Below, in pieces: positions 1 through 8,036 of a DNA stretch of 10,014 bases (position 1 is its first letter; the number at the start of each line of letters is the position of its first letter). The notes beneath the pieces are model-generated. The model was not told where the DNA came from. It was given only the letters and a program-made list of their open reading frames with translations, and searched no databases. This DNA is from Baffinella frigidus (taxonomy: Eukaryota; Cryptophyceae; Cryptomonadales; Baffinellaceae): assembly GCA_026770585.1 (NCBI GenBank), contig MU646425.1, forward strand, positions 310,882 through 320,895. Reading direction: 5' to 3'. A program made the translations under genes and the position numbers.

Positions 1-112
1 CCCTACACTCTGCACCCTACACTCTGCACCCTACACTCTGCACCCTACACTCTGCACCCTACACTCTGCACCCTACACTCTGCACCCTACACTCTACACC
101 CTATACCCTGAA
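1..112. repeat. 14-bp tandem repeat CCCTACACTCTGCA
   Basis: Six exact copies of CCCTACACTCTGCA run from 1 to 84, followed by a variant (CCCTACACTCTACA) and a CCCTATACCCTGAACCCT tail. The unit is a doubled, diverged C-rich heptamer of the CCCTAAA type. Similar short runs recur at 270-330 and 565-630. It has no coding value; the reading frames here are open only because the repeat lacks stops. Confidence 0.95.
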
Positions 113-165
113 CCCTGGTACGGCGAGCGCTGAGTTTGTTGTTGAGTAGTCTTTAGGGATAAGAC

Positions 166-244
166 AGACCTCGGAGAGCGCGGAGTAGCCGCAGCCGAGC
201 GCCAGGACGCTCCCGTGCTTCGCAACATGATCCTCCAAGCTCCC
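166..244. repeat. dispersed repeat, copy A
   Basis: The segment starting AGACCTCGGAGAGCGCGGAG and running through GCCGCAGCCGAG to CCTCCAAGCTCC recurs at 673-752 with scattered mismatches. A short piece of it is doubled at 508-542. Each full copy lies downstream of a CCCTGGTAYGGCGAGC motif (113 and 632). The motif and body appear to form one low-copy repeat embedded in the C-rich arrays. Function unknown. Confidence 0.75.
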
Positions 245-333
245 ACTGCTAAACCCTACTGCTAACCCTACACTCTGCACCCTACACACTCTGCACCCTA
301 CACCCAACACCCTACACCCTGAACCCTGGTATG
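245..333. repeat. degenerate C-rich telomere-like array
   Basis: Irregular CCCTACAC, CCCTACTG and CCCTGAA units end in CCCTGGTATGGCGAGC. It is the same repeat family as 1-112 with more variation. Confidence 0.8.
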
Positions 334-351
334 GCGAGCCCCGATTCCATA

Positions 352-481
352 GGCAAACACTTATAATTTATAAACTGGAGCCAATGAAATGTACTACACA
401 GAACGATCTTCACTAGTAACATTAAAAGCAAACGTGTAATAATTTTCATTGAAATTCAGTTTATAAACTATACGTGTTTCC
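352..481. mobile_element. foldback (MITE-like) element 1
   Basis: The arms at 352-399 and 434-481 are imperfect reverse complements of about 48 bp: GGCAAACACTTATAATTTAT pairs with the complement of the GTTTATAAACTATACGTGTTTCC side. The spacer is about 35 bp. The inner arm ends and spacer (ACTACAC ... AGTAACATTAAAAGCA ... GTGTAATAATTTT) match the core of the foldbacks at 1349, 1760, 9066 and 9488. It encodes nothing, so it would need a transposase from elsewhere. No certain target duplication was found. Confidence 0.8.
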
Positions 482-542
482 ACATGAGATTTACTCAGGC
501 AGAGAGCGACCTCGGAGAGCGCGGAGAGAGACCTCGGAGAGC

Positions 543-632
543 CCTACACCCAACACCCTACCCCCTACCCCCTACACTCTGCACCCTACACTCTGCACCC
601 TACACTCTGCACCCTACACCCTACACCCTACA
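543..632. repeat. C-rich tandem repeat block
   Basis: CCCTACACC, CCCTACCC and CCCTACACTCTGCA units end at CCCTGGTATGGCGAGC, repeating the structure of 1-130 and 245-340. Confidence 0.85.
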
Positions 633-672
633 CCCTGGTATGGCGAGCGCAATTTTACTCAGGCAGAGAGAT

Positions 673-752
673 AGACCTCGGAGAGCGCGGAGTTGCCGCA
701 GCCGAGTGCCAAAACGCTGCCATTTTTGGGGACGTGGTCCTCCAGGCTTCCC
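673..752. repeat. dispersed repeat, copy B
   Basis: Second copy of the repeat at 166-244, beginning AGACCTCGGAGAGCGCGGAG and ending TCCTCCAGGCTTCC. Mismatches include GAGTGCCAAAACGCTGCC for GAGCGCCAGGACGCTCCC. The flanking CAGGCAGAGAG motif also occurs at 498. Confidence 0.75.
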
Positions 753-780
753 TCGTGCACCTGTCAGATTGAGGGGTTTG

Positions 781-880
781 AACTTCCTGGGGGTTGACGG
801 GTTTTAACTTCCTGGGTGTTAACGGGTTTTGACTTCCTGGGGGTTAACTGGTTTTGACTTCCTGGGGGTTAACGTTTGTG
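781..880. repeat. 25-bp tandem repeat, four copies
   Basis: Units start at 781, 806, 831 and 856, exactly 25 bp apart. The consensus is roughly ACTTCCTGGGGGTTAACGGG followed by TTTTG, with one to three differences per copy. Beyond it the DNA (880-960) is G/T-rich with no clear unit. Confidence 0.9.
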
Positions 881-959
881 GTTCAAGGTTGAGGGTTTGT
901 GGGGGTTATGGGTGGTGTGGTTTTTGGTTTAGGGGTTAGAGAGAGGAAAGTGTGTTGAT

Positions 960-1170
960 TTGTTCAGGAATCAGGGTTTAGGGTTTAGGGTTTAGGTTTT
1001 AAGGTTTAGGGTGTAGTGTTGAGGGTGTAGGTTTGAGTGTTCATGGTTTATGGTTTATGGTTTATGGTTTATGGTTTATGGTTTAGGGTGAAGGGTTTAG
1101 TGTTCAGGGTTCAGTGTTTATGGTTCAGTGTTTAGTGATCAGGGTGTAGGGTTTAGGGTGTAGGGTCGAC
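960..1170. repeat. G-rich telomere-like heptamer array
   Basis: TTTAGGG repeats at 976-1010 pass into a run of TTTATGG heptamers (1046-1085) and then degenerate GGGTTTAG/GGGTGTAG units. The orientation is opposite to the C-rich arrays at 1-330. It is best read as interstitial telomere-type satellite, because non-telomeric sequence lies on both sides. Confidence 0.85.
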
Positions 1171-1186
1171 CTGCCCGAAGGAGCTG

Positions 1187-1232
1187 CCAGCAGGGTCGAT
1201 CCAATTGTAGTTCATCATCTGAAAACGGGGTG
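1187..1232. repeat. 46-bp direct repeat, copy A
   Basis: The segment beginning CCAGCAGGGTCGATCCAATT and ending GAAAACGGGGTG recurs at 1512-1557 with a single difference (TGTAGTTC against TGTACTTC). Between the copies lie the CT microsatellite and a foldback, so the foldback's neighbourhood has been segmentally duplicated. Confidence 0.9.
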
Positions 1233-1267
1233 TTTGTCAGCAAGGGCGTGTGGGTATTAATCAGAAG

Positions 1268-1300
<33 letters not shown>

Positions 1301-1315
1301 TCTCTCTCTCTCTCT
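1268..1315. repeat. (CT)n microsatellite
   Basis: About 24 CT dinucleotides with one CA interruption near 1295. The minus-strand open frame here reads only Glu-Arg repeats and is not a gene. Confidence 0.95.
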
Positions 1316-1348
1316 GGCCAAAGGTTGGGATTAATCAAGGTCTCTCTC

Positions 1349-1489
1349 TAATCTCCATACAAGTATTAATTAATTGCTTTCTGGCAACGAAAATTACTGC
1401 ACGATTTGCTTATACAAGTAATAGTAGAGCATTTGTGTAGTAAATTTCGTTGCGCCAAAAGCAATTAATCAACACTTTTGTGGAGATGA
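1349..1489. mobile_element. foldback element 2, TCTC target duplication
   Basis: The arms pair over about 55 bp: ATCTCCATACAAGTATTAAT opposite the GTTGATTAATT...TGGAGAT side. The termini are TAATCTCCA and TGGAGATGA, and 4-bp direct repeats TCTC flank them (1345-1348 and 1490-1493). The element at 9488-9628 is a close second copy with the same termini, the same length and its own AGGT duplication. That pair supports real transposition. Non-autonomous; no open reading frame. Confidence 0.88.
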
Positions 1490-1511
1490 TCTCGCTAGTC
1501 GTGATGGCATC

Positions 1512-1557
1512 CCAGCAGGGTCGATCCAATTGTACTTCATCATCTGAAAACGGGGTG
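1512..1557. repeat. 46-bp direct repeat, copy B
   Basis: Near-identical partner of 1187-1232. Its last seven bases overlap the start of the 47-bp repeat at 1551. Confidence 0.9.
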
Positions 1558-1705
1558 GGTGTCACAGAGCCGCAGTCGGCTCGAGTGTAACAGAGCGGAA
1601 CCGGTTCCGCTCTTTAGGTGGGGCAACATCACCTCGGTTGATTTCTCAGAGCTGCAAACGGGGTGGGTGTTGCAGAGCCGCAGTCGGCTCGAGTGTTACA
1701 GAGCG
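1551..1705. repeat. pair of 47-bp direct repeats around a perfect palindrome
   Basis: The 47-bp segments 1551-1597 and 1659-1705 match except for a few bases; both contain CAGAGCCGCAGTCGGCTCGA. Directly at the end of the first lies a perfect 22-bp palindrome (1592-1613, half-site AGAGCGGAACC). Role unknown; it could be a protein-binding dyad or a cruciform, but nothing in the sequence decides this. Confidence 0.8.
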
Positions 1706-1759
1706 CAGTCCAGCCGAGCGCGACCACGCGCGTGACTAGGGGCCGGTCAAGTGACCATC

Positions 1760-1899
1760 TTATCCGGGGAAACCTATTTTTCTTTAGTTTGAGGTCAACG
1801 AAAATTACTACACGGTTCGTTCTTATTAGTAATATTAAAGCAGGTGTGTAGTAATTTTCCTTGCCATCAAACTAAAGAAAAATAGGTTTCCCCGGATAA
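1760..1899. mobile_element. foldback element 3, CATC target duplication
   Basis: The arms are almost perfect over about 55 bp. The left begins TTATCCGGGGAAACCTATTT and the right ends ...GGTTTCCCCGGATAA. The flanking 4-bp direct repeat is CATC (1756-1759 and 1900-1903). The centre carries the shared core ATTACTACACGG ... TAGTAATATTAAAGCA ... GTGTAGTAATTTT. The near-perfect arms suggest recent insertion or strong arm homogenisation. Confidence 0.9.
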
Positions 1900-1959
1900 C
1901 ATCACCTACAAGCTACGCTACGAGATGATCCCTTTCTGGCATGAATAATTTCCTAGGGA

Positions 1960-2106
1960 AACGACCCGAAATTAGGGTAGCTTAGCCTACGGATCTCCTA
2001 TGACCAGGCCTACCGTAGGAGGTAGGTCTGCTAGGACCAGGTCCTAGGAGCCCCTCGGCTTACGGTAGGCAACCCGTAGGCTAAACTACCCTAATTCCGG
2101 GTCGTT
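1960..2106. mobile_element. palindromic element with CTACGGTAGG module
   Basis: The 33-bp arms 1960-1992 and 2074-2106 pair with two mismatches (AACGACCCGAAATTAGGGTA against the complement of the right end). Inside are smaller dyads, CCTACCGTAGG and AGGACCAGGTCCT. The segment TACGGTAGGCAACCCGTAGG (2061-2080) is also in the arms of the large palindrome at 8890-9379, so the two share a module. No clear target duplication. The following 2107-2175 shows nothing recognisable. Confidence 0.8.
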
Positions 2107-2175
2107 CAACTAAATTCCTGGATTTGTCCGACGAGGATCCACCGGGAGAGCCTCGGGCAGAGCAAGGCAAGGAGG

Positions 2176-2292
2176 TTAGGGTTTAGGGTTTAGGGTTTAG
2201 GGTAGGGGTTCAGGGTTTGGGGTTCAGGGTTCAGGGCCTAGGGCTTAGCGTTTAGGGCTTCGGGTTTAGATTTTAGGGCTTCGGGTTTAAGG
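2176..2292. repeat. G-rich telomere-like array
   Basis: TTTAGGG repeats (2178-2205) grade into GGGTTCA and GGGCTTC variants. Confidence 0.88.
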
Positions 2293-2305
2293 TTGCTGGG
2301 CGCGC

Positions 2306-2446
2306 CTGCTCCGGCCCGATGCCCCACTCGATGGTCAACGGCGAGCGCTGGTATATGTTGTTCCACCAGTTGACGTCCGCATACGGCGGACGCGGCAGCT
2401 TCCTCCGCAGAAACGCCCCAAAGCTCCCCAGTCCCCGCCGCATCAT
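2306..2446 (-). CDS. possible first coding exon of a divergent gene
   Basis: The minus strand is open through a larger frame (2689 down to 2273). A tandem ATG at 2446/2443 starts a 47-codon stretch, MMRRGLGSFGAFLRRKLPRP followed by PYADVNWWNNIYQRSPLTIE and WGIGPEQ. The start is Arg-rich and free of acidic residues, like a mitochondrial or plastid targeting sequence. The WW...Y...P...EW pattern faintly resembles the N-terminus of EEF1A-KMT/METTL13-type methyltransferases; that is a guess. The proposed end is a GC donor after GAGCAG, because the frame then runs into telomere-like repeat. It would share a ~380-bp divergent intergenic region with the Erv46-like gene. The frame could equally be chance in GC-rich DNA. 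Confidence 0.35.
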
Positions 2447-2669
2447 CTTGAGATCTTCTGCCCGGGCTGATCCTTGGATCCTGCCCAGCGACTGTGCGGA
2501 TCCTGGGGCAACCTGAACCCTGGCCGCGGATTGGCTCCGGTCTAGGAGATCAGCAAGGCACCCTCCGTCGAGGCGTTCTCGGGGGAGCGTGAGGAGAGTA
2601 TCGCCGTCCCAGGTTTCCCAGCCCTCTGCGCCAGCGCAAGACCCTGAAACCAATGGCTCAAGCTGAACC

Positions 2670-2721
2670 AAAAGTTGACGTGCTGGCAACTTGAACTCAA
2701 AAGTTGACGTGGCGGCAACTT
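2670..2721. promoter_or_regulatory. paired AAAAGTTGACGTGSYGGCAACTT repeats upstream of the gene
   Basis: Two 23-bp copies (2670-2692, 2699-2721) lie 29 bp apart and differ at two positions. Each is a mini-hairpin (AAGTTG ... CAACTT) containing the ACGT core GACGTG. They lie 107-158 bp upstream of the start codon, so a regulatory role is possible. The AAGTTG/CAACTT motif is also the basis of the tandem repeat at 5493-5635, so this may be only a dispersed repeat. Confidence 0.35.
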
Positions 2722-2751
2722 ATCCGATTTCTGGGGTGGCGAGGCGAGGGC

Positions 2752-2775
2752 GTTCTCTTCTCCTCTTCTCTTGAG
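2752..2775 (+). promoter_or_regulatory. pyrimidine tract and AG before the start codon
   Basis: A 21-base almost pure pyrimidine run (TTCTCTTCTCCTCTTCTCTT) is followed by GAG|GT about 50 bp before the ATG. It has the form of a 3' splice acceptor. It could serve a 5'-UTR intron or, if the host is a dinoflagellate, spliced-leader trans-splicing. Suggestive only. Confidence 0.3.
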
Positions 2776-2827
2776 GTTCCCTATTGGACGACAACCGTCT
2801 TCCTGCCGAGAGTGAGCGCCGGTGGGC

Positions 2828-2926
2828 ATGGCTGACCACGGTTTACCGGGGGAGAAGCGGGGGGGGGCACTGGCTTGGCTGAAGAATTTCGACGTGTTCC
2901 CCAAGACACTTGATGATGCGAAGGAG
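2828..2926 (+). CDS. Erv46-like exon 1 (start codon, cytosolic N-terminus)
   Basis: Thirty-three codons from ATG, in good context GGGCATGGC. A GTG six bases upstream is in frame, but ATG is the normal eukaryotic start. The peptide begins MADHGLPGEK and ends LKNFDVFPKTLDDAKE, aligning without gaps to the conserved LKxFDAYPKTLEDF region of ERGIC3. The donor is AAGGAG|GTCGCC. The frame stays open past it (into Pro-rich residues), but homology stops there and resumes at 3111. Intron 1 is 184 bp and holds only a small hairpin (AGACCTG/CAGGTCT near 2978). Confidence 0.8.
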
Positions 2927-5900
2927 GTCGCCCTCCTCCCTTCTTTGTCTCCCCCGACCCCCCACCGCCGGATCTGCAGACCTGCATCAGGTCTCTGGCC
3001 CGCTGTCACTCGCCTCTCTGCTCCAAAGGGAGCTTCCCTGGCTGCAAAGCGCTGCCTGGACTCAAAAGGACGTTTCGAGCCGCTAAATTTAGCCTTACCT
3101 CGACCCCCAGGTGACTGCTTCAGGTGGGACGCTCTCCATCGTCGTCATCTTCAGCGTGCTCATTCTCCTCTTCTCAGAGGTCTCCCCCCCCCCCCCCCCC
3201 CCCCCCCCTTTGTCCCCGCTCTCCCTTCCGCGGATCAGAACCCCCCCAGCAGGACCACATCGCCTTTTACGGGTCGATCGATTTGTACTGCAGCAGGTCG
3301 GAACCCGGCATGCCGCAGTACACATCCAGCGAACTCCAGTAAAAATCCAGGGACCCCAAAAGGCGGTCTACTCGCGCTGTGAAGGCTGCTGGCAAAATTT
3401 GTAGATTGAGCTTCCCCAAGATCCTCGATTCCCACACGAGGCTTTCCATGCGAACAGATGCATAAGTCAATTATTGGAATGTTGCCCAGGAAACACGCCA
3501 ACAGTCAGCCAATTGGTCACGTGGCGCCCGAAAAGCGGGCGCCACGTGACCAATTTCCCCCATAAATTTTAAAATGTCCTTGTATTCTGTTCGCATGGAT
3601 AGCCTCGTGTGGTCGGAGAGCCCCACACCACGCCAGAGTCTTCGAAGGGGTCGCCAAAAGTCGATTCCCCTTCAAAGGCAGTGGTTTTCAAAAAGTTGAC
3701 AACCGCTTTCTACCGCGGTTTAAAAAGATAAACACCCTCCTCCAGTCTGGCGTGGCAGCGCCCCTCGGGAATCCATATGTCCTGATCAAGTGTGTGGTCC
3801 GCGCGACCTAAAGTGTACCGCAGCCTGAAGTGTACTGTGGGGGGTGGGCAGACGTCGCTCTTCATGAAGACGCAGACCAAGCACGAGATGGTGCGTGTTT
3901 CTTCCTCCCACCAACCCTCACGGCTTGGGCCAACCCTCACGGCTTGGGCAAATCGACGATTTTCGATTTCCCGATTTCAAGGGGAATTGGAGCCGTTGAA
4001 GTCGGATTCCGACTTCAACCCCCTTGAAATCCCGAATCGAAAATCGTCGATTTGCCCTAGCCGTGAGGGTTGGTGGCCCGCATCTCCCCACGCCAGAGGG
4101 AATCAAACATCCACTTTTGACGTCTTTCAGGGGAAACCCCTTGAATTCTTAAGTCAACCACGTCAGATCCTACGTGGATAAGGTGTCGGTTTCCCTCGAT
4201 CATTCTGGCGTAGCCTGGTTCAGCTATTTTAGAGCCCTGAAAATACGAAATGGCTCAAACGCCAAGACAAATCTGAAATTAAATCCACTCTAAACCGCGA
4301 AGAGATCTCCTGGTTCAGCACCACACGAGGCTACCTATGCGAACAGAATAAATGTCGATTGTAAACGTGTGTAGTAATTTTCAGCTGAAAAGCAGCGACT
4401 TTACACAGGTCCGACCGCTCAGCGGGCGGAAACGTGATCATTTGCCCACAAAACTTTAAAAGTCCGTTTTATTCTGTTCGCCTGGGTAGCCTCGTGTGGC
4501 AGGAAATGAGACGATCTGTAAGGCCGTTACAAGAAAAGAGAAGGGCGTAACGGGCGAGTCGACGTTATTAGTCTCCTGCTGTAGTCTCCTGTTGTGCATG
4601 CAGACGCAAACCAGGCAAAAGACGGTGCGTGGTTAACACCCCACCCCATCACCTTTCGGGTTTATGGCCCTTGTCACCCCTGAATCATGAACAGCGACGA
4701 AACGAAGACGCAGACCAAGAACGAAATGGTCCGTGGTTAGCACCCCATCTCATCGCCTGTTGCCCTTGTCACCTCTAAATCATGAAGAGCGACGAAACGA
4801 AGACGCAGACCAGGCAAAAGATGGTGCGTGGTTAGCACCCTGATGTAGTCTCTAGCACGTCACGAAGACGCTAACCAAGCACGAGATGGTGCACCATTTT
4901 AGGTTCAGGTTTTAGGGATTAGGGTTTAGGGATGAGGGTGTGGGTTTAGTGTGTAGTGTGTAGGGTGACCACACGGAACGTGTTGCGCACCCCATCCCAT
5001 CACCTTCCGTCAGCCGGGGAGGGAGGGGGGGGGGGAGAGGGATAGAGACACCGAGCGAGAGGGATAGAGTCGCACCCCATCCCATCACCTTCCGTCCGCC
5101 GGCTTTGAGAGGGAGAGGAAATCGCCTGGTTCAATTCCCCTGTTGTGGTTTGTGAACCCTGACCCCTAAGCCCTAATCCCTGCTCCATAAACCCTACACC
5201 CTACACCCTACACTCTACACCCTACACCCTACACCCTACACACTACACACTAAACCCTCAACCCTCATCCCTAAACCCTCATCCCTAACCCCTGAACCTA
5301 AAACCCTAAACCCTAAACCCTAAACCCTAAACCCTACACCCTAAACCCTAAACCCTAAACCCTAAACCCCAACCCTACACCCTAAACCCAAATCCCTAAA
5401 CCCTAAATCCCAAACCCTAAACTCTAAATCCCAAACCCTAAACAGGAAGTGGACGTGGTGCGAGGGGGGCTGCTCAAGGTCCCCACCCCCACAACTTAAA
5501 ATTCTCAAGTTGACAAACACAACTTACGATTCTCAAGTTGACAATCGCAACTTGACAATTCTCAAGTTGACAATCGCAACTTGACAATTCTCAAGTTGAC
5601 AATCACAACTTACAATCCTCAAGTTGACAAGCCAGGCTCACACTGTCCTGAACAAACTCTCCACACGGTCCCACCACGCCAGATTCTTCGAAGGGGTCGC
5701 CAAAAGTCAATTCCTCCGCGGAGGAATTGACTGACAGTGGTTTTTAGAAGTGAACATGCGTGTCCTGACACGCAATTGAAAAAATGACCCCCACGAACAC
5801 TCTGGCGTGGCAAGAGCCTCCCGTCGACTGTGTGAAACCTGAATCCTTACCCCTCAAAGATGCCGTCCAGTCACAGAGATGAGACATGGGTCAGGGTTCA

Positions 5901-6680
5901 GGGTTCAACCCAGGGGTTAGGGTTCAGGATTCAACCCAGGGGTCAGTTGACAAGCCAGGCTCACACAGTCCTGAAACCCGAATCCCTACCCCTGAACACG
6001 CCGTCCATTCAAAGAGATGAGACAGGGGGGTCAGGGTTCAACCAAGGGGTTAGGGTAGGGTAGGGTAGGGTAGGGTAGGGTAGGTAGGGTGGGGTACTGC
6101 AGTGCCAGCGTAGGGTAGGGTAGGGCAGTACTATCGGTAGTAGGGTTCAGGATGCCGCCGGTTGAACCCTGAACCCTAACCCCTCAACGGGGTGCATACA
6201 TGACGGCCGTATTTGCAGTATTAAATTTCTCTCTTGTGTTGGTGCAAATGACGTCTCTCTCAACACGCCGTCCAGTCCTAGAGACGACCCCCCCCCCCTC
6301 AAACCGCCGTTCGAAAGTCAACGAGTTGACTTTCGGACTCGTTGACTTTCGGACGGCAGATCAACTTTGACGTGACGTTTAGTCGGCTCCCCTGTTCGGT
6401 GCTCTCGCTTGACGCTATGGACGTTCCGGGGGAGCACGAGCTCTCAAACGTTCTACAGTCACAGAGAAAAAACGCTGTACCATCGAAGAGAAAAAACGTT
6501 CTGTAGTCAAAGAAAAAAAACGTCGATGGTCTAAGAGATGACTTGTGGGCGCAGATCAACTTTGACATAACGTTCACGCGACTCCCGTGCTCGGTGCTCT
6601 CGCTTGACGCGATGGACGTTTCGGGGGAGCACGAACTCGATGTGGTCCATGACGTCTACAAACGCAAGGTGTGTATATCC

Positions 6681-6749
<69 letters not shown>

Positions 6750-7822
6750 GGGGAGAGTCTCTTTATTGAGGGACTGTACCCTATGATTGTATACCCTATA
6801 CCCTACACCCTGAAACCCAAAAACGAACCCGAATCCCGATGGATGTTTCGGGGGAGCACGAGCTCGACGTGGTCCATGACGTCTACAAACGCAAGGTGTG
6901 TATATCCGAGAGAGAGAGAGAGAGAGAGAGGGAGGGAGGGAGAGAGGGAGAGAGGGAGAGAGAGAGAGAGAGAGTCGCTTTATTGAGTAACCATACCCTA
7001 TGATTGTATACCCTACACCCTATATACCCTGAAACCTGAACCTGAACCCCGACACCCTACACGAAAACCTTGAACCGTATGGACGTTTCGGGGGAGAACG
7101 ATCTCGACGTCGTGCACGACGTCTACAAACGCAAGGTGTGTATATCCGAGAGAGAGAGAGAGGAGGGAGGGAGGGAGGGAGAGAGGGAGAGAGAGAGTGA
7201 GAGAGAGAGTCCCTTTATTGAGTGACTATACCCTATGATTGTATACCCTATACCCTACACCCTAAAACCTCAACCCGAACCCTGAAACCCCGAAACGAAC
7301 CCGAATCCCGATGGATGTTTCGGGGCAGCAAAGGCTCGACGTGGTCCATGACGTCTACAAACGCAAGGTTTGTCTAAGCCCTACATCTCCATCTATTCTA
7401 AACAGCAAACCCTAAACAGTAAACCCTAAACCCTAACCTCTCAACCCTAAACTCTAAACCCTAAACCCTGAACCCTAAACCCTAAAACTCAAAACCCTAA
7501 ACCCTAAACCCTAAACCCTAAACCCTGAACCCTATGATGCTACACCCTGTACCCTATACCCTAAAACCTAAACCTGAACTCAAGAACCTGAACCCCACAC
7601 CCTGAACCCTGAATTCTAGCCCATAAACCCTGAACCCAGGACCCAGAACCTTGAACCTTGAACCCTTAATCAATCGTACACCCTAAATCCCTACCCCTGA
7701 ACCCTGAACCCTGGACTCTGGACCCTGAACCCTGAATTCTAGTCCATACACCCTGAACCCTCAACCCTGAACTGTACACCCTAAACCTCAATCTATAAAC
7801 CCTGAACCGTAAACTCTGACCC

Positions 7823-7875
<53 letters not shown>

Positions 7876-7885
7876 ACCCCCAACC

Positions 7886-7924
<39 letters not shown>

Positions 7925-7934
7925 ACCCTGACCC

Positions 7935-7987
<53 letters not shown>

Positions 7988-8005
7988 ACCCCCAACCCTC
8001 AACCT

Positions 8006-8036
<31 letters not shown>

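Larger units (their letters stand above)
6612..7367 (+). repeat. ~230-bp tandem array of partial exon 4 copies
   Basis: Unit starts (the ATGGAYGTTTCGGGG word) lie at 6612, 6839, 7079 and 7311, giving spacings of 227, 240 and 232. Each full unit is the last 19 codons of exon 4, the donor GTGTGTATATCC, a (GA)n run, the word CTTTATTGAG, then CCCTATGATTGTATACCCTA and C-rich repeat. The first unit is part of true exon 4. The last unit ends in GTTTGTCTAAGCC and leads to the CCCTAAA array. Confidence 0.92.

Noticed and set aside
1139-1321. Minus-strand open frame rich in Glu-Arg
   Set aside because: It is a translation of the CT microsatellite, and the rest is repeat DNA.
2822-2827. GTG six bases before the ATG as the start codon
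   Set aside because: In nuclear genes the ATG at 2828 in a good context is far more likely.
2542-3009. Minus-strand frame of 155 codons opposite exon 1
   Set aside because: It is antisense to a recognised exon, shows no motif, and GC-rich DNA easily gives such open frames.
3792-4181. + strand frame across exon 3 and the following palindrome
   Set aside because: Only 13 codons align with the family. The rest translates a foldback, and an in-frame donor precedes it.
5157-5443. A true chromosome end at the CCCTAAA array
   Set aside because: Coding exons and unique sequence continue on both sides, so it is interstitial.
6543-6986. Long + strand open frame through exon 4 and the GA runs
   Set aside because: Only the exon 4 part matches a protein family; beyond 6668 it reads Glu-Arg repeats and then a shifted frame of the next exon copy.
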